From SM1-73 sp964588305 (GTDB lineage Bacteria > Zixibacteria > MSB-5A5 > SM1-73): DNA of 64,000 bases. The translations under genes were made by a program, and so were the position numbers. The stretch spans positions 1-64,000 of the forward strand of contig CAZPOP010000004.1 of assembly GCA_964588305.1 (NCBI GenBank), read 5' to 3'. Below, in pieces: positions 35,575-44,983 of the stretch. The first letter of the stretch is position 1; each line of letters opens with the position of its first letter. A model generated the notes under the pieces. That model searched no databases. It was given only the letters and a program-made list of their open reading frames with translations, and was not told the origin of the DNA.

Positions 35575-38031
35575 ATGAAAAGCTATCCATTCAAAGAGAT
35601 CGAATCCAAATGGCAGAAAATCTGGGCGGAATCGAAATTATACAAGGCTCCTGAGCACCCTGAAAAGAAATACTACGTGCTAGTGATGTTTGCCTATCCC
35701 TCAGGCGACATCCACATAGGGCACTTCCGGAACTTCATCATCGGAGACGTGGTAGCAAGACATAAGATGATGCAAGGGTATCAGATACTGCATCCGTTCG
35801 GCTGGGATTCGTTCGGCCTTCCCGCGGAGTTGGCGGCCATCAAAAGAGGGATTCATCCTCGGGAGTGGACCGCGCAGAACATCAGCATCTCCAGATCAAC
35901 TTTGAAAAAATGCGGCATCAGCTTTGACTGGGACCGGGAGGTTATCACCTCCAACCCGGATTACTATAAATGGACCCAATGGATGTTTCTGAAACTCTAT
36001 GAGAATAACTTGGCTTACAGGGAGAAATCGTATGTCAACTGGTGCCCTGACTGCAAGACGGTTCTGGCCAACGAACAGGTGGAGCAAGGTAGGTGCTGGA
36101 AGTGTGAATCTCCGGTAGGGAAGAAGGAGCTGGAACAGTGGTTTTTCCGCATCACCGCATACGCTGACAGGCTTCTGAAGGATCTGGAGAAGCTGGACGG
36201 GTGGGCCAAGAATGCCAAAATTCTTCAAAGAAATTGGATCGGAAGAAGTGAAGGGTTGGAGATCGACTTTGGCGTCGAGAATTCAGGTCAGAAGATATCA
36301 GTTTTTACCACCAGGCCAGATACCATTTATGGAGTTACGTTCATGGCCATCGCTCCGGAGAATAAGCTGCTTAGGAAGCTGAAAATGGATTCGAAGCATA
36401 AGAAGGCGGTGGAAGACTATATAGAAGAGGCAAGCAAGAAGACGGAGATAGAAAGGTCGGCGCTAGGGGAGAAGGATGGCGTTTTCACCGGAGTGTACGC
36501 AGTAAACCCGCTTTCAGGCGATAAGGTTCAACTCTGGGTGGCAGACTACGTTCTGGCAACCTACGGCACGGGAATTGTGATGGGAGTTCCGGGACATGAC
36601 CAGAGGGATTTTGAATTTTCCAAGAAATACGGCATACCGATTAAAGTTGTGATTCAGCCTCCCGGAGTTAAGCTGTTAGCTGACAATATGACAGAGGCCT
36701 ACGTTGAACCCGGAACTATGGTCAACTCTGATATATTCGATGGCCTTTATTCTGTGGACGGAATTAAGAAGATAAATGAATATGTCGTTGAAAAGAAGCT
36801 GGGAAGGCTAAAGGTTAATTATAAGCTGAGGGACTGGCTGATTTCCCGCCAGAGGTACTGGGGTGCGCCCATTCCCATGATTCACTGCGAAAAGTGCGGA
36901 GTTATCCCGGTGGATGAATCAGATTTGCCGATCTTGCTTCCTGCAGGCGATGCGGACTTTCTGCCCAAAGGTCGGTCGCCGCTGGAAGACGCAGAGGAAT
37001 TCATAAATACCGATTGCCCGAGGTGCGGAGGAAAGGCAAGAAGAGATACGGACACCATGGATACTTTTGTCTGCTCATCCTGGTATTTCCTGAGATATAC
37101 GGATGCTCGTAATGAGAAAGAGCCCTTTTCCAAGGAGAAAGCCAGGCAATGGCTACCTGTGGACAAATACATTGGTGGAATCGAGCATGCCTGCGGGCAT
37201 TTGTTATACTTCAGGTTCTTCACCAAGTTCCTGCACGACATTGGCTGGCTGGACATAGATGAACCAGCTCTTGAGCTTTTTAATCACGGCATGGTCCTGG
37301 ACAGAGGAGGGAAGGTGATGTCCAAGTCGGTGGGCAATGTCGTTTCTCCGATTGATATACTCGAAAAGCACGGCGTAGATATCTCCCGAATAGCCATGTA
37401 TTTTGCGGCGCCCTCCGAGAGAGAGATATTGTGGAGTGACGAGGGCATTGTGGGCGCAACCAGGTTCCTGAACAGGATATACACATTTGCTGAGAAGGCT
37501 TCCCCAAAGAAGATAATAGATACGATTAAGGTGGACGAGTTAACTGGCAGTGAATTACAGGCTTACAGAAAGCTGAACCAGACGATAAAGAAGGTCGAGG
37601 AGGATATCGGAGCCCTGCAATTGAATACCGCTGTTGCCTTTATGATGGAGCTTTTGAACGTGATGGATGATCTGAATCCTGCGGCTTCCAAGGTTTTTTC
37701 GTTGTGCGTAGAGAGATTAGCTCAGATTTTGGCTCCATTCGCACCGCATTTAAGCGAAGAGATTTGGTCGAGATTGGGTCACATGGAAAGTATCTTCAAG
37801 TCTGAATGGCCAGCTTATGATGAAGATGCAATTCAGGAGGATGAAGTTACTATCGCCGTGCAGGTTAACGGGAAGCTGAGGACTACAATCAGCTTTCCTA
37901 TAAATACAGCCGAAGAAGAGGTTAAGAAGACCGCTTTGGAGGACGAGAGAGTCAAGAGATTCACTGATGATAAGAAAATAGTGAAAACGATCTTCATTCC
38001 TGATAAGTTGATGAATGTGGTTGTGAGGTGA
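35575..38031 (+). CDS. leuS: Leucyl-tRNA synthetase
   Basis: 818 residues. HIGH motif at 47-50 (PSGDIHIGHFRN), KMSKS-type motif VMSKS at about 581-585, zinc-binding Cys clusters (CPDCKTVL...CWKCES; CEKCGV...CPRCGG), the CP1 editing domain with TTRPDTIYGVTFMA, and the C-terminal tRNA-binding domain (VNGKLRTTI). AGAGGT precedes the ATG. It charges tRNA-Leu and hydrolyses mischarged products. It follows asnS by 92 bases. The stop overlaps the start of a G-rich stretch. Confidence 0.98.
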   Translation: MKSYPFKEIESKWQKIWAESKLYKAPEHPEKKYYVLVMFAYPSGDIHIGHFRNFIIGDVVARHKMMQGYQILHPFGWDSFGLPAELAAIKRGIHPREWTAQNISISRSTLKKCGISFDWDREVITSNPDYYKWTQWMFLKLYENNLAYREKSYVNWCPDCKTVLANEQVEQGRCWKCESPVGKKELEQWFFRITAYADRLLKDLEKLDGWAKNAKILQRNWIGRSEGLEIDFGVENSGQKISVFTTRPDTIYGVTFMAIAPENKLLRKLKMDSKHKKAVEDYIEEASKKTEIERSALGEKDGVFTGVYAVNPLSGDKVQLWVADYVLATYGTGIVMGVPGHDQRDFEFSKKYGIPIKVVIQPPGVKLLADNMTEAYVEPGTMVNSDIFDGLYSVDGIKKINEYVVEKKLGRLKVNYKLRDWLISRQRYWGAPIPMIHCEKCGVIPVDESDLPILLPAGDADFLPKGRSPLEDAEEFINTDCPRCGGKARRDTDTMDTFVCSSWYFLRYTDARNEKEPFSKEKARQWLPVDKYIGGIEHACGHLLYFRFFTKFLHDIGWLDIDEPALELFNHGMVLDRGGKVMSKSVGNVVSPIDILEKHGVDISRIAMYFAAPSEREILWSDEGIVGATRFLNRIYTFAEKASPKKIIDTIKVDELTGSELQAYRKLNQTIKKVEEDIGALQLNTAVAFMMELLNVMDDLNPAASKVFSLCVERLAQILAPFAPHLSEEIWSRLGHMESIFKSEWPAYDEDAIQEDEVTIAVQVNGKLRTTISFPINTAEEEVKKTALEDERVKRFTDDKKIVKTIFIPDKLMNVVVR

Positions 38032-38033
38032 GG

Positions 38034-38056
38034 TAGGGGTAGGGGAAGGGGGTGGT
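38034..38056 (+). other. G-rich run downstream of leuS, quadruplex-prone
   Basis: After the leuS stop the plus strand reads as clustered G runs: GGGG, GGGG, GGGGG, GG, separated by one or two bases. Further GT-rich sequence follows to about 38125. It could fold as a G-quadruplex and affect transcript 3' ends. No hairpin terminator is seen here. Confidence 0.4.
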
Positions 38057-38321
38057 ATTTGAATAGACGCACGAAGTTGTGTTGGGTGGGTTTTTGTGTT
38101 TGGGTGTGTTTGGTATAAGGGGAGGTTTACATAATATATGTTATAGGACATTCATTTGTCGGAACAGCGAGGTAAGAGTGTCGGGTTCACATCAGGGAAA
38201 ACATGTAAGAGGTGTCGGGTTTTGAAGGTTCATGCGGAGTGAAGTTTTACTGGAGAGAGATCAGCTGTAAGGGTTTGATCAGCTGACGAACGCAAGCAAA
38301 CTGAAAGGAGGGTCTGTACCG

Positions 38322-38924
38322 ATGAAGAACCATCTCCGGCGTCTGTTTGAAAGGGGAGCAATCCCTCAACGAACCGTGTTGCTTATGGGCATTCTTGTGG
38401 CGGTGACAGCAGCGGTGTGGATGGTTTTCTGGGGAGTTGGCACGTTTGCGATGCCTGTGGGGACTAGGGAAATATTCTTTCAGGCGATGCTTGAGGGAGG
38501 GACGGTGATGCTGACGGTCATGATTGGAGTGGCAACTGTGATTCTGATGTATGAGCAGACCAGGGCTAGCGCAAGACAGTGGAAAATTGCAGTGTGGGAC
38601 AAGAGGTATACGATATACGAGGAAACCATGAAGTTTCTGGCAGGGGTGGCGCGTAGTGCTCGCACCACACGGGAGGAACTGACGGGTTTCCTGAGGGGAA
38701 CGCGGGCTAGGTCGTTTCTTTTCGGAGAAGATATCGAAAGACACTTAGAGGCGGTATATGAGACAGGGAACCGCATGTTACTGCTGCAGGCAAAACTGGA
38801 GCATGGGCGGGTGGATGAGGTGAAGCTGGAGCTGGAACTACAAGACTTGGTTGAGTGGTGTATCAAGGCGGAAGAGATATCCAGGGAGATGTTCCAGGAG
38901 TATCTATCCGTCAGGGAAAAGTGA
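38322..38924 (+). CDS. Two-helix membrane protein of unknown function
   Basis: 200 residues, preceded by AAAGGAGGG at the right distance, so translation is likely. Two transmembrane helices (about 20-40 and 57-78) are followed by a long cytoplasmic amphipathic helical region rich in Arg/Glu/Leu (80-200), suggesting a coiled-coil domain. I do not recognise a family. It stands alone between leuS and a convergent DUF4870 gene, after 290 bases of G- and GT-rich DNA. Its G-rich codon use differs slightly from its neighbours, a hint of separate origin. Confidence 0.65.
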   Translation: MKNHLRRLFERGAIPQRTVLLMGILVAVTAAVWMVFWGVGTFAMPVGTREIFFQAMLEGGTVMLTVMIGVATVILMYEQTRASARQWKIAVWDKRYTIYEETMKFLAGVARSARTTREELTGFLRGTRARSFLFGEDIERHLEAVYETGNRMLLLQAKLEHGRVDEVKLELELQDLVEWCIKAEEISREMFQEYLSVREK

Positions 38925-38933
38925 AATACTCGG

Positions 38934-38980
38934 CGGTTCCTGATCCAGTCAGGTAAATGCGGATTTTAAGAACCGTTTTT
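38934..38980 (+). terminator. Possible intrinsic terminator
   Basis: CGGTTC (38934-38939) and GAACCG (38970-38975) pair around a 30-base interior with a smaller CCTGA/TCAGG hairpin, followed by TTTTT. The long interior makes it weak. It would end the preceding gene. Confidence 0.35.
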
Positions 38981-39213
38981 GCACAACGATAGCGGTTTTC
39001 AGACCGCGTTGGGAGAACCGACGTCTTTTTTCGCTTATTCTGTTAAGCTGTTCCCCGGTATGGACCAATGGGGGAAGATAGCTCGTGCCGAATCTCGGCG
39101 TGAGACAAGTCTCGCTACTCCGCCTTCGTACACCGTTGGAGAGAGGATAAGTCACACAAAGACAGACGACCAAGGCTTTCGGCAGAGCAAGCTCTGCCAC
39201 TACGGTCGCAGTG

Positions 39214-39603
39214 TCAGATATTAATCTTTTCTGCTAAATCGCCGATGAAGGGGATTTTCCAGTCTTTTCCCTGGACAGTGAAGTATATCCCGGTAACGGC
39301 AGAAGCCAAGCACAAAACTACTACCATACCCCAGAAGAGCTCGCTTATTCTGGGAAGAAGAAAGATGACCGCTATTATCTCAATGATGAACAAGATCAAA
39401 CCCTGCTTTCCGTGTTTTACCGCAAAAGGATTGTCCTTCATCTTGATCAGCGGCACAAAACACATGAAGGGAACGTATCCCAAAATAGCAGCCGCTTTTC
39501 CCTCCTCTATTATTTCTTTTTCCTTTTCGGGGTCCATCCCGGGCTCGGCAGGTCCTTTTGCTTTTTCATTGGCCTCACTGGCACCACAAATCTGCTCAGA
39601 CAT
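39214..39603 (-). CDS. DUF4870-type membrane protein
   Basis: 129 residues. A hydrophilic N-terminus (to about 38) is followed by the DUF4870 pattern: AAAILGYVPFMCFVPLIKMKDNPFAVKHGKQGLILFIIE (helix, short loop with H-x-K-Q-G), then two further helices. About three transmembrane helices in all, function unknown. AAGGAGGCAATC precedes the ATG. It lies downstream of the GH57 gene and is probably independent, since about 100 bases and several short repeats intervene. Confidence 0.85.
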   Translation of the reverse strand: MSEQICGASEANEKAKGPAEPGMDPEKEKEIIEEGKAAAILGYVPFMCFVPLIKMKDNPFAVKHGKQGLILFIIEIIAVIFLLPRISELFWGMVVVLCLASAVTGIYFTVQGKDWKIPFIGDLAEKINI

Positions 39604-39699
39604 GATTGCCTCCTTATGTTCTTCTAATTCAAACGTAATGGAGTTTGTTGCCTTCTATTTCATTCCCCCTCGCCCCGAGCCTCTCCCCTACTGTAAATT

Positions 39700-41979
39700 C
39701 TATACTCCCCAGAAGAGCGGCTTGCCTTCCTGAACGGGAAGATCGAATCTGATCACGTCGACTGCAGGCCATCTCTCCTGCTCTTTTTCTGCCTTCATTA
39801 CTATCAAACGAAACCACACGCCTTTTTGTTCCTTAAACTCTAAAAGCTCGATCGGGACGGACAACTCCATTGTTTTAACAAACGAAAAGTCCAAATCAGA
39901 GGAAATCACCTTCCAGTCCGATTCGTCCATTCTTCTAAGAAGAGCGGCCTTGTCATTCTTGATTGATATTCTATGCCGAGGTGGTTCGATGAATTCTAAG
40001 ATGAATTCGTAAGCCTCGCTTATGTATTTTTCATTCGGCACAGCGGCATCGATTCTAAAATACAGGTTTTTGTGGTCGAACCCAAAGAATATTCTTGACG
40101 TCTCACTGACAGCCCGATGCATGGCGCCGCCTGATTTGAGGCAGTCAAAGACGCCGGCCTGTTGCCATTCGTAATAGTGGGTGTTCTTGCCATCTATGAC
40201 TGGTCTCACATATCCGGTGGGAGATAGAAAATAGGTTGAGACAAACTTGGATTTTATTGATTGGTAGAGCATCTCCGGGGGTTCCTCACCAATCAACTCG
40301 TAAACATATAGGAGGTGCGACCTGAAGATGCGGTCAAATTCATCGGTGCCGGCTCCCTGGTGTTCGTCTCCATACCACCAACACCAATCACTTCCTTCGG
40401 CGATGTAAATCTCATTCCAGGCTTTTTCCAAAATCTCCTTCGTCCGGGGTTTTCCCTTCACCTTGTGTTGATACGAAACCAGAGCGTCTCTGCTCATCTT
40501 TAAAAGATCCCACGCCAAATTATCCTCCGGATGCCCGATCCAAATTCTGAAGTTGTGGTTTATCCAGGAGCCGGCGAAAAGCCGAGGGAGCCTCTCGAAT
40601 TTTTCCGTCCTTTCCAGGAAGGCACTTACCGTGGTGGTCCTCAGAAGCTTGTCCTCTGATAATCCGGCATACAGCGCGGAGAGAAAATCATGCCCATCGT
40701 TTTGATAATATTCCCAGCAATTCTCGCCGTCCAGAATCACGCTGACCAAACATTGGGATAGATCTTCTTGCGGAAGGCTCTCCCTTGTCTTGTGCAGTCT
40801 TTCGATGAAGTCATCTGCTGCACGCTGTGGATCCCAGCTGGAATAAACAAAGCCGATAAGATCGGAAAGGGTATGATCCCTGAAGATGATGGAGAGTTCG
40901 CTCCCCTCTGTCGATATTCTGTATGGTCTATAGAGGAGACCTGCTCCACGTGAAACGGATTTAGTCGACCGTGCTCTTGCCAACATGTTGCTGTAATATA
41001 AAATCTCCTCATCCGTGGCAATCCATCTCACGCCGAATTTGGCCACTCGGGGAAGAATGTCTTCGCTTACGCTTCCCTCGGAAGGCCACATCCCCTTAGG
41101 TCTTTGGCCAAAAGTCTTTTCGTATAGTTTTACACCCAGATCTATCTGGGCTTCAAGATCTTCGGGGTGGGAGAATCTGTCCTTTGGCAGCTGGATATTG
41201 GGGAGGGCAAGTCTGGCCACATCGGTATCGCATATCAAGGGTGAGATGGGGTGGAAATAAGGGGAAAAGGTCACCTCGATTTGCCCTTTGTCTTGCAGTT
41301 CCCGGTACTTGGGCAGGATCAGACCCAGTATTTCTCTCTGTTTGGATATCAGACGATTCTTGTCCTCTTCGGTGAAGCCTGCTCCTTTTTTCAGCAGGTA
41401 GGAGATCAGCCGGTCCTTCTTGAAAATGGGGTCCACCCAGGCCAGGTTTGACCATACCTGCAAATCCAAAAAATCCTGAACTTCAAAATCCTGCACCGCC
41501 GATTTTGAGTCATACGAATCCTCTCCCCTCTTCTTCAGAAGTTGGTAGAATCTTGGGTGGGGATAGATCATGGTCTTATGATTGCAGCTGAAGAAGGTGG
41601 AAAGCATCTTCTCTTTTTCTGCCCGGGTCAGATCTTTGGCTGGTTTTTCGGTCAGGAGAAGATGTTCGTCATAGGCCTGGTTGGAGGCGTAATCCTGAAT
41701 TTGCTCGATTAAGGAGGGGACCAGGTTGAAGGTTTGGCGGATGGAAGGATAATCGTCCAGTTTGGCTGCCATGTCGAAATAGTCTTTGAGCGAGTGCAGC
41801 CTCACCCAAGGCAGCTGATACTCATTGCTCTTTGCATCCTTGTAATAGGGTTGATGCATGTGCCATAAGAAAGCTACCCGAAGCACCTGCGATTCACCCT
41901 TTCCCCTGCCCTGCAAGACCGGGGAGGGACCTTCTTGAGAGGAGATATCTGGATCATCTGCGAATGCATGTTGAGGCAT
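39700..41979 (-). CDS. GH57 family glycoside hydrolase with extra C-terminal domain
   Basis: 759 residues as drawn. The GH57 barrel starts at FLWHMHQPYY (about 36), with the catalytic nucleophile glutamate in MWPSEGSVS and the acid aspartate in WIATDEEILYY. The C-terminal 110 residues form a beta-rich module resembling the C-terminal domain of glucodextranase-type enzymes. GH57 enzymes act on alpha-glucans such as glycogen. The first 31 residues are unlike the family and include PSPVLQGRGKGES encoded by a repeat; the natural start may be GTG at 41886, which has GGGTG upstream. No signal peptide, so cytoplasmic, probably glycogen or maltodextrin turnover. Confidence 0.85.
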   Translation of the reverse strand: MPQHAFADDPDISSQEGPSPVLQGRGKGESQVLRVAFLWHMHQPYYKDAKSNEYQLPWVRLHSLKDYFDMAAKLDDYPSIRQTFNLVPSLIEQIQDYASNQAYDEHLLLTEKPAKDLTRAEKEKMLSTFFSCNHKTMIYPHPRFYQLLKKRGEDSYDSKSAVQDFEVQDFLDLQVWSNLAWVDPIFKKDRLISYLLKKGAGFTEEDKNRLISKQREILGLILPKYRELQDKGQIEVTFSPYFHPISPLICDTDVARLALPNIQLPKDRFSHPEDLEAQIDLGVKLYEKTFGQRPKGMWPSEGSVSEDILPRVAKFGVRWIATDEEILYYSNMLARARSTKSVSRGAGLLYRPYRISTEGSELSIIFRDHTLSDLIGFVYSSWDPQRAADDFIERLHKTRESLPQEDLSQCLVSVILDGENCWEYYQNDGHDFLSALYAGLSEDKLLRTTTVSAFLERTEKFERLPRLFAGSWINHNFRIWIGHPEDNLAWDLLKMSRDALVSYQHKVKGKPRTKEILEKAWNEIYIAEGSDWCWWYGDEHQGAGTDEFDRIFRSHLLYVYELIGEEPPEMLYQSIKSKFVSTYFLSPTGYVRPVIDGKNTHYYEWQQAGVFDCLKSGGAMHRAVSETSRIFFGFDHKNLYFRIDAAVPNEKYISEAYEFILEFIEPPRHRISIKNDKAALLRRMDESDWKVISSDLDFSFVKTMELSVPIELLEFKEQKGVWFRLIVMKAEKEQERWPAVDVIRFDLPVQEGKPLFWGV

Positions 41980-41985
41980 GTTAAA

Positions 41986-42657
41986 TCACAAGAGTTGGCT
42001 TTCTGCCAACTGCTCTCTGGCTTTGTGGAATTCTTTGGAATCCGGATATTGGTCGAGCAGGCGCTCGAAAGCTTGTTTTGCTTTCTCCTTTTGGTTGGCT
42101 TTCAGGTAGGCTCGCCCTGCAGAAAGGAGATACTGCGGAGCGAGTAAACCATCAGGTTTGGCGGAGACCGCCTTGAGGAAATTATCTCCTGCCGCCTCGA
42201 ATGTCCCGCTCTGCATATCACATTCTGCAATTCCAGCTTGAGCTGAGGCTAGGGAGAGCGGGTCCTCCGAATACTCTTCCACAAACCTTTGAAAGGTGGC
42301 TTTGGCGGTGGCGTAATCCTTGGCGTAGAAGTAGGCAGTAGCTAGGTAAAAGGTTGCCGGCCCGCCGCTTTTGGTCCCGCCGTATTTCTCCGTCACCGTA
42401 TGCAAGTCGGTTATCGCTTGACTGGCATTACCTGCCTGGAATTCCATGGTAGCTTTCCCGAAAAGATCAGCTGCCTTTTGCTCTCTCCTCGTCCGTGAGG
42501 AGAAAACAAAGAAAACCACGACGGCCACCAGCACCACCGCGCCAGCGACCATCAGCACCTGATTCAGGTGCTTTTGGAGCCATTCTGATAATTTGAATGC
42601 TGTGGTAACCAGCTTGTCTTCCTTCATGTCTTTTTTGGTTATCCTTCTGGGACTCAT
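41986..42657 (-). CDS. Membrane-anchored TPR protein (YfgM-like)
   Basis: 223 residues: a basic, hydrophilic N-terminus (SPRRITKKDMKEDKLVTTAFKLSEW), one transmembrane helix (about 34-53), and a periplasmic TPR domain with about four repeats. This resembles YfgM and BamD-like ancillary proteins that help export or outer-membrane assembly; the exact role is unknown. It ends seven bases before the GH57 gene starts, so the two may be co-transcribed. Confidence 0.78.
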   Translation of the reverse strand: MSPRRITKKDMKEDKLVTTAFKLSEWLQKHLNQVLMVAGAVVLVAVVVFFVFSSRTRREQKAADLFGKATMEFQAGNASQAITDLHTVTEKYGGTKSGGPATFYLATAYFYAKDYATAKATFQRFVEEYSEDPLSLASAQAGIAECDMQSGTFEAAGDNFLKAVSAKPDGLLAPQYLLSAGRAYLKANQKEKAKQAFERLLDQYPDSKEFHKAREQLAESQLL

Positions 42658-42855
42658 CGCAGATTTCTCCTAATGATAAGTTTTCGAAAAAAGCGTCGTC
42701 TGAAAACGGGCGCGTCTTCGAGGTTTGATTTGAGAATAGAATCTTCTAGCATAGCTGATCGTAATCACATTTAGAAAGAAGAATTGCTTAACCCGAGTTC
42801 CCTTATGCAAACAGTCCGTTCTGTAGGACATCATCAGTGTGTGTGCGGCTCGGCA

Positions 42856-42903
42856 CAAAAAAAGCGAAGCCCTCTCCCTTGTTGCGGAAGACTTCGCTTT
42901 TTT
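42856..42903 (-). terminator. Strong bidirectional terminator
   Basis: AAAAAAAGCGAAG (42856-42868) and CTTCGCTTTTTTT (42891-42903) form a 13-bp stem with a 22-base loop and U tracts in both directions. It lies 17 bases after the stop of the outer-membrane barrel gene and would insulate it from the TPR gene. Confidence 0.85.
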
Positions 42904-42920
42904 TCTCAAAACCACATGCC

Positions 42921-44477
42921 CTAGAAAAATCCGGTGAAACTCACGATTACCCGACTGTAGTCGTAAGTTTTCTTGCTGGAAAATGTTTCTTCATACCACG
43001 ATTCGGAAAATACCTTGTTTGCACGATCAAGAATCTTAAAGCTGGTAGAGACTATCCTTTCTACATCGTCATATCGGGCATGTTCATAAGTGACATCAAA
43101 CCTTATCTGGCTCCAGCCTATACCTGTTCCGAAAGCAAGCACACTGCCATCCACCCACGATCCTTTCTCGACTCCGTAATTAGACTGTATATGGGTAGGC
43201 ATATAGCTAGGCTCTCCACCAATGTAAGTCAGGTCCGTGCGAATGAAGACCTCACTTGAGTCAACTTGGGTTTTGAAAAGCTTGGGATCGTTTCTATAAC
43301 CGGCTCTCAAAGGAATGCTTCCGAATTTGGTGTCTATGGTGTATTCACCCCCAACTCGAAACTGAGTTACGTTCCTCCAGCCCAAGCTTGTGGTTACTTT
43401 TTCCGCAACGGGATTGGCCAGGTCTTCCCGATAGGTCAGCTCGGCCTTGGAGTAGTTTCTGAATTCCACATCTGCTGCAAGGGTCAGAGATTTTATCTGA
43501 TACGAGGTGCCGAAGCCAATCATGCTGGGCATCTTCCATTCCCTGTCAGTCTTAAAAAGGGGTGATATGGAACGAGAGGTCGGCTCATTGACTATTCCGT
43601 ATTCGATGTAATCAGCAAGAAGCTGGACGTCGTTATCCTCTTTCAAGGTGAAGGGGGTTTTAACAACGCCTGCCAGACAAAGTTTGTTTATCGAGTACAT
43701 TGCCCCTATGGTGAAATTGAATCCGGAATAGTCGCTTTCGATGGTAGGATGAAACCTGAATCCGCTGCGCCCGAACGGATTGACTTCATCATCACCAACC
43801 GGCAAGAAGAAATCCACATCACTGGTGAAGTTTCCATTATAAATATTGACCCCGGCTCCCAGGGAAAGAGACCTAACCCCTATCCCTAAGGAGGCGACGA
43901 TTTGATCCAATCTACCTGTGACGTTTTCATCTATCGGGGGAAGCAAATAATTCTGGACCGTATCGTAGTCCACCGCCGTAAGGTATTTGTTCTCCTGATA
44001 GACGTCCGCCAATCTCTGATAAAGCACACTTCCGACGACTTCTTTCTCTCCGAGCTTAAACGGGATGACAACGCTGGCAAATGAAAGAGCGTTGAGATCA
44101 TGCTCTAGCTCCACACTGGAGCTGTAGTCCCAAGTCTCCGAAATGGCCGCGGAGGTGTAATCTGTCCGGTGCTTGGTAGAGCTGAAGGTGAGGTTCATCT
44201 GAGATTTGTCCATGTGGGAAAGTCCGGCGGGATTCCACGAGGCGGCAGAGGGGTCATCAGAGACTGCAAAAAACGCACCTCCCATCCCCCTGGCCTTGGC
44301 TCCGCCACCCACAAAATTGTAGTCTGTCAGCTGCAAAGGTGAAAGAAAGAAATCCTGTACGGTAAAATACCCAATGGTATCCACCTCCACCTCCCGCCCG
44401 AATTTCTGCCCCCCTGAGGCTGAGACAGAAACAAGCAATGAAACCGCTATGATCAGACCCGAAAGCTTTGACGTCAT
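42921..44477 (-). CDS. OmpP1/FadL/UPF0164-type outer-membrane beta-barrel
   Basis: 518 residues with a signal peptide (about 1-22, ending SASG). The signature GGGAKARGMGGAFFAVSDDPSAASWNPAGLSHM is typical of the OmpP1/FadL family and its FCB relatives (PorV-like). Alternating amphipathic strands run to the end, and the last residue is Phe, the outer-membrane insertion signal. Such proteins take up hydrophobic molecules or serve secretion systems; which applies here cannot be told. It has its own promoter (44567-44594) and terminator, so it is a single-gene unit. Confidence 0.85.
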   Translation of the reverse strand: MTSKLSGLIIAVSLLVSVSASGGQKFGREVEVDTIGYFTVQDFFLSPLQLTDYNFVGGGAKARGMGGAFFAVSDDPSAASWNPAGLSHMDKSQMNLTFSSTKHRTDYTSAAISETWDYSSSVELEHDLNALSFASVVIPFKLGEKEVVGSVLYQRLADVYQENKYLTAVDYDTVQNYLLPPIDENVTGRLDQIVASLGIGVRSLSLGAGVNIYNGNFTSDVDFFLPVGDDEVNPFGRSGFRFHPTIESDYSGFNFTIGAMYSINKLCLAGVVKTPFTLKEDNDVQLLADYIEYGIVNEPTSRSISPLFKTDREWKMPSMIGFGTSYQIKSLTLAADVEFRNYSKAELTYREDLANPVAEKVTTSLGWRNVTQFRVGGEYTIDTKFGSIPLRAGYRNDPKLFKTQVDSSEVFIRTDLTYIGGEPSYMPTHIQSNYGVEKGSWVDGSVLAFGTGIGWSQIRFDVTYEHARYDDVERIVSTSFKILDRANKVFSESWYEETFSSKKTYDYSRVIVSFTGFF

Positions 44478-44566
44478 TTTATCTTGCTCCTTGCTTGAAG
44501 TTAACCTATAACTCTATTCAAATTTTCCTCTCCCGCGAGGCGGGACTGCGCATAAATCAGATATGC

Positions 44567-44594
44567 AATATATTTCTTTCCGAAAGATTGTCAA
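44567..44594 (-). promoter_or_regulatory. Promoter of the OmpP1/FadL-type gene
   Basis: On the minus strand, TTGACA (44594-44589), a 16-base spacer, TATATT (44572-44567). It is about 90 bases upstream of the ATG at 44477. Confidence 0.6.
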
Positions 44595-44682
44595 GCAGAT
44601 TCTAACAAATCTCCATTTTCTTTTTGGGCAGCCGTTTTCATCCCGTATGACCCATTGTTTGATGATCGGAGACTGTTTTTCA

Positions 44683-44757
44683 TACCCCCGGCCCGACTCG
44701 AACGGGCGACCAAAGGTTTAGGAAACCTCTGCTCTATCCAAACTGAGCTACGGGGGC
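44683..44757 (-). tRNA. tRNA-Arg (anticodon CCT)
   Basis: Acceptor GCCCCCG with CGGGGGT (first pair G-U), D arm GCTC-AGTTTGGATA-GAGC, anticodon loop TTCCTAA, T arm GCCCG-TTCGAGT-CGGGC, discriminator A. No encoded CCA. Confidence 0.94.
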
Positions 44758-44938
44758 GCTAATTCGGTTCACAGGTCAAGGTTCATGCTTCACGGTTCCC
44801 CTTCCCTCGCTGCCGCTACTTCCTTTCACCTTACCCCCTATCTCCCCCTCTCCGTTTTTTGCAGACCCGGACGGGGGAGAGAGACTTGTAGGTCTACCAT
44901 CCTCGCGTCTGATGAACTGTTGGCGATCCCTTTGTTTT

Positions 44939-44970
44939 GTCGAGCAGGTCTCGCCATGCTTGACCTACGG
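44939..44970. repeat. Dispersed intergenic repeat, copy B
   Basis: This corresponds to the element at 1124-1155, with a few changes. It sits in the 226-base gap between tRNA-Arg and apt, which otherwise shows no gene. Confidence 0.55.
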
Positions 44971-44983
44971 ACCTTCTTTACGT

